Shown here in pieces: positions 23,157 to 30,660 of a stretch of DNA of 32,973 nucleotides. The DNA is from a virus. The translations under genes were made by a program, and so were the position numbers. The DNA lies in IMG/VR virus record IMGVR_UViG_3300043466_002588, positions 1 through 32,973 of that record, one strand, 5' to 3'. Under the pieces are notes generated by a model, which saw nothing but the letters and a program-made list of their open reading frames with translations, made no database searches and had not been told where the DNA came from. Every line of letters starts with the position of its first letter. Positions within the stretch are counted from its first letter, which is position 1.

Positions 23157-24080
23157 TTAGGACAATATTTCTTGTAAGTATGGATAGTATTTTGGCTTTA
23201 TATGTACTGATTGCTTTGATTCCAATACATCTAGCATCTTTGTACCATCTGAGTCTACCCAGTCTTGTGTCCATGATATGTAGTCTAGTCCTGATTGTGC
23301 GATAATTTCGTTTGCGATATCCCTTAATTCCATCCTCAGTTGACGTGTTCCATAGAATGGTTGTCCTTTATAGAGTCCTGTGCCTGGGATTTTTCTAGAC
23401 TCATGTTCTACTGGAAGTAACTGGACTAGGGTTGCGTGGTTTAATTCTTTGGCAAAGTTTACATATTTTGTAAATAATTCCTCTGTGGCTTTGTAAGGAT
23501 CTTCCATGCGACCTAAGTGGAATCTCAGATCAATATTACCAAAGTAAAGGACTACTCCGCCTGGTCTCAATTGATTTATTGCCTGAGCATTTGCGTGTTT
23601 CAACCATCCGTGCAGAGTCTTGCCTTGATTAAAACTTAAAGCATATCCAGGTTTCCATACAGAAAGTGAATGTGAATCTCCAATGACCATATAAGGATTT
23701 GGCTTTGAGAAGTAATCTACTGCACTACTTATAGGCCAATTATTACTGTCAACTTTAATTCTCTGGTTGAACTTTCTAAAATCAAAGGTCTTATTCACAA
23801 ACTCAAACTCACCTTCAAACTTGGATATCGCCTCCATCTTCTGAGTATGAATTGGCTGAGGTCCTCCTGGTACATTGAAGCTACCATCTACGAAGTTTAC
23901 TCCTTCACATACATAGAGCTTTTCATAATCACCCCATGTACTTGGATCTGGATTGACATCTATTGTGTCTTGTGGATTGAGGTCTTTGACCATCTTTGTA
24001 CAAATGAGACCGTAGCCTCCACCCTGTGTATTAAAGGTAGAGCCTACGTTTCCCATTATCGATATAAGTGCTGCTTTCAT
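23157..24080 (-). CDS. SGNH-hydrolase-like protein with N-terminal extension
   Basis: In this 307-residue protein, the C-terminal ~180 residues show the SGNH order: VIGDSHSLS (132-140, block I with S136), a glycine/Trp segment around 150-165, LYFGNIDLRFHL (178-189, block III with G181/N182) and SVHIKPKYY (291-299, block V His293). FGNIDLRFHL resembles the FGEIDCRCH signature of SGNH proteins that occur among polysaccharide genes. SGNH enzymes are esterases or acyltransferases. Residues 1-120 are a separate domain I do not recognise (NVGSTFNTQGGGYG). A purine-rich leader AAAAAGGACACGG precedes the ATG. It lies between groEL and the dUTPase block. Confidence 0.7.
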   Translation of the reverse strand: MKAALISIMGNVGSTFNTQGGGYGLICTKMVKDLNPQDTIDVNPDPSTWGDYEKLYVCEGVNFVDGSFNVPGGPQPIHTQKMEAISKFEGEFEFVNKTFDFRKFNQRIKVDSNNWPISSAVDYFSKPNPYMVIGDSHSLSVWKPGYALSFNQGKTLHGWLKHANAQAINQLRPGGVVLYFGNIDLRFHLGRMEDPYKATEELFTKYVNFAKELNHATLVQLLPVEHESRKIPGTGLYKGQPFYGTRQLRMELRDIANEIIAQSGLDYISWTQDWVDSDGTKMLDVLESKQSVHIKPKYYPYLQEILS

Positions 24081-24101
24081 AACCGTGTCCTTTTTATAAA
24101 A

Positions 24102-25757
24102 TTACATCATTCCTGCCATATTAGGAAGTCCATCTCCTGAGTTCTCCTCTTTTTCTGACTTCTTCTCAAGTACTACTGACTCTACTGTGAGGATTGTACC
24201 AGCTACGCCTGCCGCGTTTTTGATAGAAGATGTTACAACCTTAGTGGGATCAAGAAGCCCTGCCTCGATTCCGTTTACTATGCAACCGTTCTTGGCATCA
24301 TATGTAGTGAACCTGTCGTCCTTTGAGTTGACTCCGTGCAGTATCTCGTACCAGTTTTCTATACCAGCGTTAGAGAGGATCTTTTTAAACGGTGCGTGAC
24401 AAGCTTCAAACACGATTTGGAATCCAAGCTTTTCGTTGTCTTTCCATCCTATTGTATTGTTCTTCATCGCCGTGATCGCCTTGATGAGCGCTATGCCACC
24501 ACCTGGAAGTATACCGTCTACGAGTGCTGCCTTTGTTGCAAGCAGTGCGTCCTCAACTCGGTCCTTCTTCTCTTTCATCTCGATCTCTGAGTTACCGCCT
24601 ACGTTGATGATTGCTACACCACCTACGAGCTTACCGAGTCTCTCTTGAAGCTTTTCCTTTTCGAAGAATGACTGTGCCTTGTCTATCTGGTCTTTGATCT
24701 CTTGTGAACGTGTTACGATTGCGTCTGCATCTCCTTTGCCGTCGATTATCGTTGTCTCCTCCTTGCCCACTGTCACGATCCGTGCTTTACCTAGGAACTT
24801 TTCCATTTCGGTAGACTGGATCTTCTCAAGCTTGTGTCCTTTGTTCTTTGACATCAGAGTTGCGCCTGTGAGAATCGCCATGTCCTCGAGCAGGAGTGTT
24901 CTACGGTCTCCAAAGTCAGGAGCTTTAACAGCACACACCTTAACAACCCCACGCATCTTATTGACTATCAATACTGCAAGCGCCTCGTCTCCGAAGTCTT
25001 CTGCTACGATCAGGATTGATTTGTTCTCAGAGTTTGCTTTCTGTAGGAACGGTACCACCTCATTCATCGAGTTGATCCTGCCATCGTACAGCATAATGTA
25101 GGTGTCTTCCATCACTGCTTGCATCGTTGTGTTGTCAGTCACGAAGTATGGACTCTTGTAACCGCGATCAAACTGCATGCCCTCTACTGTCTCAAGGGTT
25201 GTCTCACCGATCTTTGACTCTTCGATTGTGATAAGACCTTCACGTCCCACTTTATCGATTGCCGCAGAGATCAGCTCGCCTACTTCAGGATCGTTATTAC
25301 CTGAGATGACTGCCACCTGCTTGATCTGGTCTTCTGTGCTTACGTCTACTGAGATCTTCTTCAGCTCTTCGATTACCATGCTCACCGCCTTGTCAATGCC
25401 TGATTTTACCTCTACTGCGTTTGTGCCTTGACGTATCGCCTTCATTCCCTCTTTGATCATCTGGGTAGCAAGCAGTGTTGATGTAGTGGTACCGTCTCCA
25501 GCCTCGTTTGCCGATTTGACCGATACCTGCTTTACCATCTGTGCTCCAAGATCTTCGAAGTCATTCTCGAGTTTAAGGAATGCTTTTGCAACTGTGACAC
25601 CGTCCTTTGTCGCCTTTACCTCCCCGTTTGGTTCACGTATCAAGACTGTGCGACCTCCAGGGCCCAGAGTTGACGATACCGTGTTATTCAATTTTTCAAT
25701 GCCTGCAAGGAGTTGTTCCTTGAGTTCTGTTCCGTAAACGCTATTTGTTGTGCTCAT
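24102..25757 (-). CDS. groL: Chaperonin GroEL (phage-encoded, full length)
   Basis: This 551-residue protein is comparable to E. coli GroEL (548). LGPGGRT (31-37) and ATKDGVTV (49-56, D52) bind ATP. NEAGDGTTTS (84-93) is the P-loop-like phosphate site, KDRVEDALLATKAA contains the ATPase Asp (E. coli Asp398), and LPGGGIALI binds nucleotide. It ends in GLPNMAGMM, keeping a short Gly/Met tail. All domains are present, so it should form a double-ring folding chamber. Phage GroELs fold virion or replication proteins, sometimes without the host copy. The groES gene ends one base before its start, and the two are clearly one unit. Third positions are G/C-richer than in the glycan genes. Confidence 0.97.
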   Translation of the reverse strand: MSTTNSVYGTELKEQLLAGIEKLNNTVSSTLGPGGRTVLIREPNGEVKATKDGVTVAKAFLKLENDFEDLGAQMVKQVSVKSANEAGDGTTTSTLLATQMIKEGMKAIRQGTNAVEVKSGIDKAVSMVIEELKKISVDVSTEDQIKQVAVISGNNDPEVGELISAAIDKVGREGLITIEESKIGETTLETVEGMQFDRGYKSPYFVTDNTTMQAVMEDTYIMLYDGRINSMNEVVPFLQKANSENKSILIVAEDFGDEALAVLIVNKMRGVVKVCAVKAPDFGDRRTLLLEDMAILTGATLMSKNKGHKLEKIQSTEMEKFLGKARIVTVGKEETTIIDGKGDADAIVTRSQEIKDQIDKAQSFFEKEKLQERLGKLVGGVAIINVGGNSEIEMKEKKDRVEDALLATKAALVDGILPGGGIALIKAITAMKNNTIGWKDNEKLGFQIVFEACHAPFKKILSNAGIENWYEILHGVNSKDDRFTTYDAKNGCIVNGIEAGLLDPTKVVTSSIKNAAGVAGTILTVESVVLEKKSEKEENSGDGLPNMAGMM

Positions 25758-25758
25758 A

Positions 25759-26046
25759 TTATCCTAGTACTCCTAATACTTCTGTTTCTTTTGTGATGTA
25801 ATAATCTTCTCCTCCAAAACTGATCTTAGTCGTGCCCATCTTAGGGATCATTACGATTTCTCCTACTTTTAGCTCTGATGGAATTACGCGATCCGAGTGG
25901 TAGTTATAAGTTCCAGACACTGCGATGACTTCGCCAGTCTCAGGCCTCTCCTTTCCCATATCAGGCAGGATGATGTTTCCGATCATTTCTTCGGAGGTCT
26001 CTACGGGTTTCATTACGATGTACCCATTTTTTGGTTTGATGTTCAT
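25759..26046 (-). CDS. groS: Co-chaperonin GroES
   Basis: I place the start at ATG 26046 (MNIKPKNGYIVMKPVE), two bases after the upstream stop. The longer frame back to 26130 would add 28 residues that do not belong to the family and would overlap the upstream gene. The 95-residue product matches GroES: KPVETSEEMIGNIILPD carries the mobile-loop region that contacts GroEL, then GEVIAVS, SELKVGEIVMIPK and ISFGGEDYYITKETEVLGVL close the barrel. It caps the GroEL ring encoded next to it. Having both genes together implies that the phage chaperonin does not depend on the host co-chaperonin. Confidence 0.95.
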   Translation of the reverse strand: MNIKPKNGYIVMKPVETSEEMIGNIILPDMGKERPETGEVIAVSGTYNYHSDRVIPSELKVGEIVMIPKMGTTKISFGGEDYYITKETEVLGVLG

Positions 26047-26048
26047 AA

Positions 26049-26342
26049 TTATAATTTGTCTGCTAATTTTAAAATGTACTCTTCGTCTTCTAGATTCATT
26101 CTCCAACGATTTGCATTTATCTTTGCGCATGCACTAGCGAATGAAGCATCATCTCCTGTAAGAGCTGCTCTGACTTGATTTGTCCTATCTGTGTAAGCTT
26201 CGTGTGATTTGATTGTCTTAAGAACCTCTGCTGGATCTAAGTCATCAAGAAGTCCTTCGAGCAATGCTATTTTGTCGCTCTTTCTCCAGATACTACCTAT
26301 GATATCGTCTATGTCTAGATCTACGTCTACTCTGATGCTCAT
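26049..26342 (-). CDS. Hypothetical helical protein
   Basis: This is a 97-residue protein. It opens with a strand rich in Asp (RVDVDLDIDDII) followed by helices (KIALLEGLLDDLDPAEVLKTI; DASFASACAKINANRW) and ends LKLADKL. It has no recognised family. It is the first gene before groES, with a two-base gap. Upstream, the 85-base gap (26343-26427) contains a weak hairpin (TGAAAAC/GGTTTCA then TTTTATC on the minus strand), which might terminate the preceding gene, but I do not call it. Confidence 0.75.
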   Translation of the reverse strand: MSIRVDVDLDIDDIIGSIWRKSDKIALLEGLLDDLDPAEVLKTIKSHEAYTDRTNQVRAALTGDDASFASACAKINANRWRMNLEDEEYILKLADKL

Positions 26343-26427
26343 AACTTTATTATATTATTTTTTTGTGATAAAATGAAACCTTTGTTTTCAGTGGATTAAA
26401 TTGAAACACCCATAACCTATTTAATTT

Positions 26428-27210
26428 TTATAGTTTTTCTCCACAGTTTGGACAGTACTTCCAGTTTGATTTCTTGATCCTCACTCCACATTCTCCACAG
26501 TAGTTCCTGATCTCACTTGCCTCTACTGCTTTTAGTGACTCTGGAAGTAATTGGATCTCGTATGTGTAGTATGGAGTCTGTGTAAAGTCTCCTACTGTGT
26601 TTGTGAATGATTGGCTTGACTTCTCTCCCTGTGCTACTCTGCCTGTCTCGATAGAATCCATCGTGGCTTCATTAAGTGGGCCTTTGCCAAGTGCAGATTG
26701 TCTGAGTATAGAATTAGAAAACGAAGTTGACATTGAATAAGTACTATATCCGTATCCTATGCTATCTCCTGATTTGTAAAGATACGTGTCATAGAATACT
26801 GGTGGCGTAACCGTTGTGATGTTGTTTGCTCTAATAGTTTGGATCTCTGGATAGAATTCAACTTTGACGAGGCCATTCTTTTCTCTTGCGGCCTTTGTCT
26901 CTTCTACGTTATCAACCTCAAACGTCTTGAATACAAACTTGGCATTCTCATCGATAAACCTCTCGAGATAAACTCGTTGATTTGCATTAATGACGATGCC
27001 AGACTTGGAAACCAACTTGCCGTTGATCCAAATCTTTGCCATGTATCTTATCGATGTGGGATTGTGTAACTCTATCTCGAAATTTGATTCGTCTTTGAGA
27101 TAGATGTTTTTGCTGTCGTAGACCTTGAGCCTAGACTTTTTTGATGTGATGTGGGCCTCTGGACCTGGTCCAAATGAGGTATACCACACAGGTAATTTTG
27201 GTGCGAACAT
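26428..27210 (-). CDS. Putative phage structural-type protein with C-terminal zinc ribbon
   Basis: In this 260-residue protein, the N-terminal half is beta-rich (FEIELHNPTSIRYMAKIWIN, NQRVYLERFIDENAKFVF, GLVKVEFYPE), followed by a Ser/Tyr/Thr-rich low-complexity stretch (SGDSIGYGYSTYSMSTSFS) and a C-terminal zinc ribbon with C238/C241 and C253/C256 (CGEC ... CPNC). The layout 'RVYLERF..., KNGLV.VEFY' is one I associate with a recurring family of phage and bacterial proteins of unknown function. The start has an unusually good Shine-Dalgarno here (AAGGAGA at 27220-27214). It is a stand-alone gene with 151 bases in front of it and 85 behind, flanked by a 13-bp inverted repeat. Confidence 0.7.
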   Translation of the reverse strand: MFAPKLPVWYTSFGPGPEAHITSKKSRLKVYDSKNIYLKDESNFEIELHNPTSIRYMAKIWINGKLVSKSGIVINANQRVYLERFIDENAKFVFKTFEVDNVEETKAAREKNGLVKVEFYPEIQTIRANNITTVTPPVFYDTYLYKSGDSIGYGYSTYSMSTSFSNSILRQSALGKGPLNEATMDSIETGRVAQGEKSSQSFTNTVGDFTQTPYYTYEIQLLPESLKAVEASEIRNYCGECGVRIKKSNWKYCPNCGEKL

Positions 27211-27361
27211 GATTCTCCTTTTTATGTTTGTTTACAATAATGCTAATCTTTTTACAGCCTATGACTGTTCAAGGGAAGTTATCCCAAGACTAACACGATT
27301 ATGGGTGTTTCACTAATAAATATATGCTTTTTATATTTCGTTCGTGTTTTCCCTAAAATTT

Positions 27362-27583
27362 TTATTGGTGTTTTATTGTGTCGCCCACGCTGTACTTACT
27401 ACAATCATCGATAAATGAGTTCCTGCCCCTGTTCCAGTAGTATACGCATCCTGTATCGTATACTTCGTACTTCTCTACAATAGTCCATACTGAGAACTTT
27501 GCATCTGAGGTTTTTATCTTGTTGAATTTTGGTGAGCATGATGCAAGTAAAACTGCCAATAAAATTACTGTGATTTTTTTCAT
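27362..27583 (-). CDS. Small predicted lipoprotein
   Basis: I place the start at ATG 27583; an earlier Met would give an implausible basic extension reaching into the polymerase gene. The 73-residue product begins MKKITVILLAVLLASC: two Lys, a hydrophobic core, and the lipobox LASC with C16 as the lipidation site, so it should be exported and anchored in the host cell envelope. The mature part (about 58 residues) has two further Cys (DTGCVYYW and DDCSKYS), possibly a disulfide, and ends GDTIKHQ. Phage lipoproteins of this size often block superinfection or act in lysis; which applies cannot be told. It follows the polymerase gene by 11 bases. Confidence 0.8.
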   Translation of the reverse strand: MKKITVILLAVLLASCSPKFNKIKTSDAKFSVWTIVEKYEVYDTGCVYYWNRGRNSFIDDCSKYSVGDTIKHQ

Positions 27584-27594
27584 ATAATTATGTT

Positions 27595-29904
27595 TTAGTG
27601 TCCGTCGCGCCAATTGTGTGATATTGCCGCTGGGGCTTTTAGTTTAATACTGATCTTTGTTGTGTTTTCCATGCACTCTTGTACGATCTTTGCACATTCT
27701 TCTGCGTGTTCATCTGGCACCTCAGTTACTATCTGGTCGTGGATCTGAGCACATACCCAACCATTTATACCTCTCTTCTTAAGTTCTCTGTTGATTGCGA
27801 TTGCTGCTCGGTTTACTATTGATGCCGAGAGACCTTGAATTTGTACATTGCGCGAGTTATTTACACCATTAACATAGTCTCGGTATATCTTTGTGACTTT
27901 GTCCTTGCCATATTGTTTACTGAGCATATTCCTTACTTGCCAGTCTGTGATCGCATCTCCAAGTGTTTCATATATCTTCTTGACTTTATCCAAGTGCCTT
28001 ATCCTGCCTACTTGAGTCTTAACATATCCTAGAGTTTGTGCTTGGTTTTTTGAGTCTTCCATCCATTGCTTTAGTGCTGGGAATCCATCTAGATAACCAT
28101 CGATAAGGACTTGGGCTTTCTTTTGATGTATGCCAAGGTTCATTCCAAGTGCATAAGCTCCCATGCCATAAGGAATACCAAGTGCATATGCCTTTGCTTT
28201 ATTTCTCAGAGCTGGTGCATGCTTTCTAAGGAAGTTCTCTGCTTTTTTATCTGGAGAATATTGATCTAGCTTTTCTGTCTTTATCGCGATCGTTGAGTAG
28301 AAGTCCCAGTTATTTCTAAAGATGTCCTTGAGTCCCTCATCACCAGAAACGTGGGCGAATACGTGAGGCTCGAGTGATTCATAGTCACAATCGATAAACG
28401 CGTTGCCCTCTTCTGATATAAAGAACGCTCTTACCAAGTTTGTGTACTCGACAACTATAGGATGATCTTCGCCTTCTTCTTTTGGTCTTGGAAGCTGTTG
28501 CGCATCTGAACCATACCTGCCAGATACTGTGCCATGTTGCTTATAGTAGAAATAGTACCTACCATCCTCATGTGCGTCTAGAAAGCGATCCATGTATGTA
28601 GATTTGATCTTTAAAAGCTTGCCATATATCCTAAGCTTAGATGCCCAAGAATGTTGATCAGCGATGCTCTGGATCAGTTCATCATCAAATTGTGGTTTGC
28701 CTTTCTTTGTCTCTGAAAGTGGTTTTATCCCAAGTGCGTTAAAGGCGATATCACCCATTTGGTCTTTGGATTGGATATTGAAGAATGCGTCATCATTGTC
28801 CTTTTTCCAAAGAATCATACTTATCTTATCTAGATCTTCTTGGTCTAAAACATACTCAAAGCCCTCGGTGAGAAATCTTTTTACTGGGGAATCTGGCAGC
28901 TTTTCTAGAGATGCTCTTGTAATACTGTATTTGCCTGTCGCTGGAGATTTAGGCAGATCAAGACCAAAGTACTTTATTGTCTCTTGTGCGAATGATCCTT
29001 TATTTGTAGGTGGGAACGCCTCTTGTGCTTTTCGTACTATCCATCTTTGAACCTCTTCTCTGCCAAGTAAGTCTTCTATGACCATGTCGTGATACTTATT
29101 CATCTCAGCGTCGATCTTCTCTCTCGATGATTTGATCAGTTCGATGTCAAGCTTTACGCCTTTGTCTTCCATTGGTATTGTAACCTCTCTGTAAAGTGGC
29201 ATTACCTCGTGGAAAAAAAAGAAATCATTTAGTCCTTGCTCTTGTATCTTCTGTAAATAGTACTCGAATACTCTCAGCGCAAGATCAGTATCGGCACAGG
29301 CATACTTTGAAAGAATATCGATGTCAGCTTTCCAGATCTCGTAGTTATCCTTTGTTGTAGATCCGCCGTTTGCTCTGATCGACTCTTTAAGTTCAATCTG
29401 CTCTTGGTTTGCCTCTGTGTCAATGTCAATACCAATGTGAGTTTGAATGCTTCTTGCAACCTCTTTCAGTGCAAAACTACCTTGACCATTCTCTGAGTTC
29501 ACACCCTCTTCTTGGATAGTGTGTACCATCAAGATTGTGTCTGCATAAATCGAGTCTATAAGATCTACGCCATAGAAGTTTTTAACGAACCTCGAGTCGA
29601 ATGAAAGGTTGTGTCCTATAAGCTTTTTGCCTACAAGCAAGGATATCACTCTCTTGGCTATATCATGACATAAAATATCATCAATCTTAGCGTCCAGAAG
29701 CTCACCATTGACAAATAACATCGTCGGCATGTAGTAGCCAAGGCCTTTAGCACCTGATACAGAAAAGCCTATTATTTTACCTTGTCTGGGATTTAGTGAA
29801 TTTGTTTCGGTGTCAAATGAAATAAACTCGTGGTCTTTAATGTGAGAGATCATCTCCTTTACTAGGTCCAAAGTATCGACTTTCAAATAGATCCTTTCTA
29901 TCAT
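27595..29904 (-). CDS. polA: Family A DNA polymerase with 3'-5' exonuclease
   Basis: In this 769-residue protein, the exonuclease domain has SFDTETNS (D31, E33), GHNLSFD (D103) and YACADTD (Y201, D205). There is no 5'-nuclease domain, as in T7-type enzymes. The polymerase domain has SGRYGSDAQQLPRP, motif A CDYESLEPHVFAHVSGD (D507, E512), motif B ALRNKAKAYALGIPYG (R567, K571, L575, Y579) and motif C AQIHDQIVTEVP (H722, D723, Q724). Two residues are unusual: Leu at the E. coli Phe762 position, and Gln instead of Glu after the catalytic Asp of motif C. It is the replicative polymerase of the phage. The start overlaps the preceding small gene by 68 bases. Confidence 0.97.
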   Translation of the reverse strand: MIERIYLKVDTLDLVKEMISHIKDHEFISFDTETNSLNPRQGKIIGFSVSGAKGLGYYMPTMLFVNGELLDAKIDDILCHDIAKRVISLLVGKKLIGHNLSFDSRFVKNFYGVDLIDSIYADTILMVHTIQEEGVNSENGQGSFALKEVARSIQTHIGIDIDTEANQEQIELKESIRANGGSTTKDNYEIWKADIDILSKYACADTDLALRVFEYYLQKIQEQGLNDFFFFHEVMPLYREVTIPMEDKGVKLDIELIKSSREKIDAEMNKYHDMVIEDLLGREEVQRWIVRKAQEAFPPTNKGSFAQETIKYFGLDLPKSPATGKYSITRASLEKLPDSPVKRFLTEGFEYVLDQEDLDKISMILWKKDNDDAFFNIQSKDQMGDIAFNALGIKPLSETKKGKPQFDDELIQSIADQHSWASKLRIYGKLLKIKSTYMDRFLDAHEDGRYYFYYKQHGTVSGRYGSDAQQLPRPKEEGEDHPIVVEYTNLVRAFFISEEGNAFIDCDYESLEPHVFAHVSGDEGLKDIFRNNWDFYSTIAIKTEKLDQYSPDKKAENFLRKHAPALRNKAKAYALGIPYGMGAYALGMNLGIHQKKAQVLIDGYLDGFPALKQWMEDSKNQAQTLGYVKTQVGRIRHLDKVKKIYETLGDAITDWQVRNMLSKQYGKDKVTKIYRDYVNGVNNSRNVQIQGLSASIVNRAAIAINRELKKRGINGWVCAQIHDQIVTEVPDEHAEECAKIVQECMENTTKISIKLKAPAAISHNWRDGH

Positions 29905-30076
29905 AAACTTTATTTTTTTTATACGGGAATAATTTGTTTAGCCTGCTCTGTCTTCTACTACAGCCGCAATCCTCTAAACCTAAGACTTTTTTTGCAAACC
30001 ATGAAGCAAACTTGTCTAGTCCAAAGAAATGGGTGAATTTTGCAATCGTATCACCAAGTCCTCTACTCTTTGTCAT
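29837..30076 (-). CDS. Small Cys-rich phage protein (GLGDTIAK...CGC...LNKLFPY type)
   Basis: In this 79-residue protein, GLGDTIAKFTHFFGLDKFASW forms an amphipathic helix, followed by LGLEDCGCSRRQSRLNKLFPYK. The combination 'GDTIAK..., CGC..R...LN.LFPY' is one I have seen repeatedly in Bacteroidota phages. Function is not known to me. The last 68 bases overlap the start of the polymerase gene in another frame, and its start lies 14 bases inside the upstream membrane-protein gene. The two overlaps argue for a compact, coupled set of small genes. The paired Cys residues may bind a metal or form a disulfide. Confidence 0.75.
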   Translation of the reverse strand: MTKSRGLGDTIAKFTHFFGLDKFASWFAKKVLGLEDCGCSRRQSRLNKLFPYKKNKVYDRKDLFESRYFGPSKGDDLSH

Positions 30077-30260
30077 CTATCTTCTTTTCGAGTTTTGTGA
30101 TCGCTGTTGCCACTCCAAGGATTACATTTTGAACTTGAAGCCAAAGCGTGTTATGGTCTTGACGTAACTTGTGTATTAGTCTGAATTGGTATATCTGCAG
30201 TCCCATGAGTATAAAGATGACTATGAGATAGAAGTTCTGCATCGTTAATGTGAATGTCAT
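30063..30260 (-). CDS. Small single-span membrane protein
   Basis: I choose ATG 30260 (MTFTLTMQNFYLIVIF), giving 65 residues. A TTG at 30308 would start inside the tail of the terminator, so it is rejected. Residues ~7-26 (MQNFYLIVIFILMGLQIYQF) form one membrane helix. The rest is an amphipathic helix ending KLEKKIDDKE with the look of a short coiled coil. Size and layout fit a holin-like, spanin-like or membrane-anchor protein, but nothing decides between these. It sits just after a terminator, so it may begin a new transcript that includes the polymerase gene. Confidence 0.7.
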   Translation of the reverse strand: MTFTLTMQNFYLIVIFILMGLQIYQFRLIHKLRQDHNTLWLQVQNVILGVATAITKLEKKIDDKE

Positions 30261-30311
30261 ATAGATAAATGTAACCCTTTTTATTGGAAATTTAAAATAT
30301 TTCTCCAAAGT

Positions 30312-30338
30312 AAAAAGAGACCTTACGGGGTCCCTTTT
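30312..30338 (-). terminator. Intrinsic terminator after the 104-residue gene
   Basis: On the minus strand AAAGGGACC (30337-30329) pairs with GGTCTCTTT (30322-30314), with one G-U pair and a 6-nt loop CCGTAA, then runs into TTA. It lies directly after the stop at 30342. The opposite strand carries a shorter T-run, so direction is set mainly by the gene it follows. Confidence 0.8.
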
Positions 30339-30341
30339 GTT

Positions 30342-30656
30342 TTATTTCTTTAAACTCTTTGCTTGTACTTTTGCTTCAGCCTCTGCTTTCCACTTTCGAT
30401 CTCTTAACTTTAGATTTAGTGGTTGGACTTTTACCTGAGACATTGATCCTACAATTTTACCTGTTGCTGGGAAGAATTTAGCATCGAAGTTAGGATCCAT
30501 TTCCTGTCCAAGCTTTAAGATTTTTTCCTGATTTGTTTCGACATCAGGTCCAGATATTACGACTCTTGTGGTCTTCATACCCAAAGACATGTGAGACAGC
30601 TTTGAACTTCCAGGTCCGTCTTCATTCTCTTTTAAAAAATCTACTAACTTTATCAT
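30342..30656 (-). CDS. Hypothetical protein with capsid-targeting-like N-terminus
   Basis: In this 104-residue protein, the first residues MIKLVDFLKENE closely match those of the adjacent ADP-ribosyltransferase (MIKLIDLLTEKY). Both have the pattern M-x-K-L-x-D-x-L-x-E. This is similar to the N-terminal peptide that directs T4 internal proteins into the prohead and is cut after (L/I)-x-E. The rest has a basic C-terminus (RDRKWKAEAEAKVQAKSLKK) and a strand-rich middle (TTRVVISGPD). It may be an internal virion protein; function is unknown. A terminator directly follows, so it ends its transcript. Confidence 0.75.
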   Translation of the reverse strand: MIKLVDFLKENEDGPGSSKLSHMSLGMKTTRVVISGPDVETNQEKILKLGQEMDPNFDAKFFPATGKIVGSMSQVKVQPLNLKLRDRKWKAEAEAKVQAKSLKK

Positions 30657-30660
30657 CGTT

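Noticed and set aside
23131-23274. 48-residue N-terminal extension of the DUF6378-like protein
   Set aside because: It overlaps the end of the SGNH-like gene and its sequence looks like a shadow frame.
24187-25737. Several long open frames on the plus strand opposite groEL (for example 24679-25101)
   Set aside because: They mirror the codon bias of groEL, have low-complexity Ser/Pro-rich products and no start signals; groEL is certain.
26047-26130. 28-residue N-terminal extension of GroES
   Set aside because: It is basic, unlike any GroES, and overlaps the upstream gene.
26343-26427. Weak hairpin followed by TTTTATC as a terminator of the zinc-ribbon gene
   Set aside because: The stem has a mismatch and few G-C pairs; support is too low to list it as a feature.
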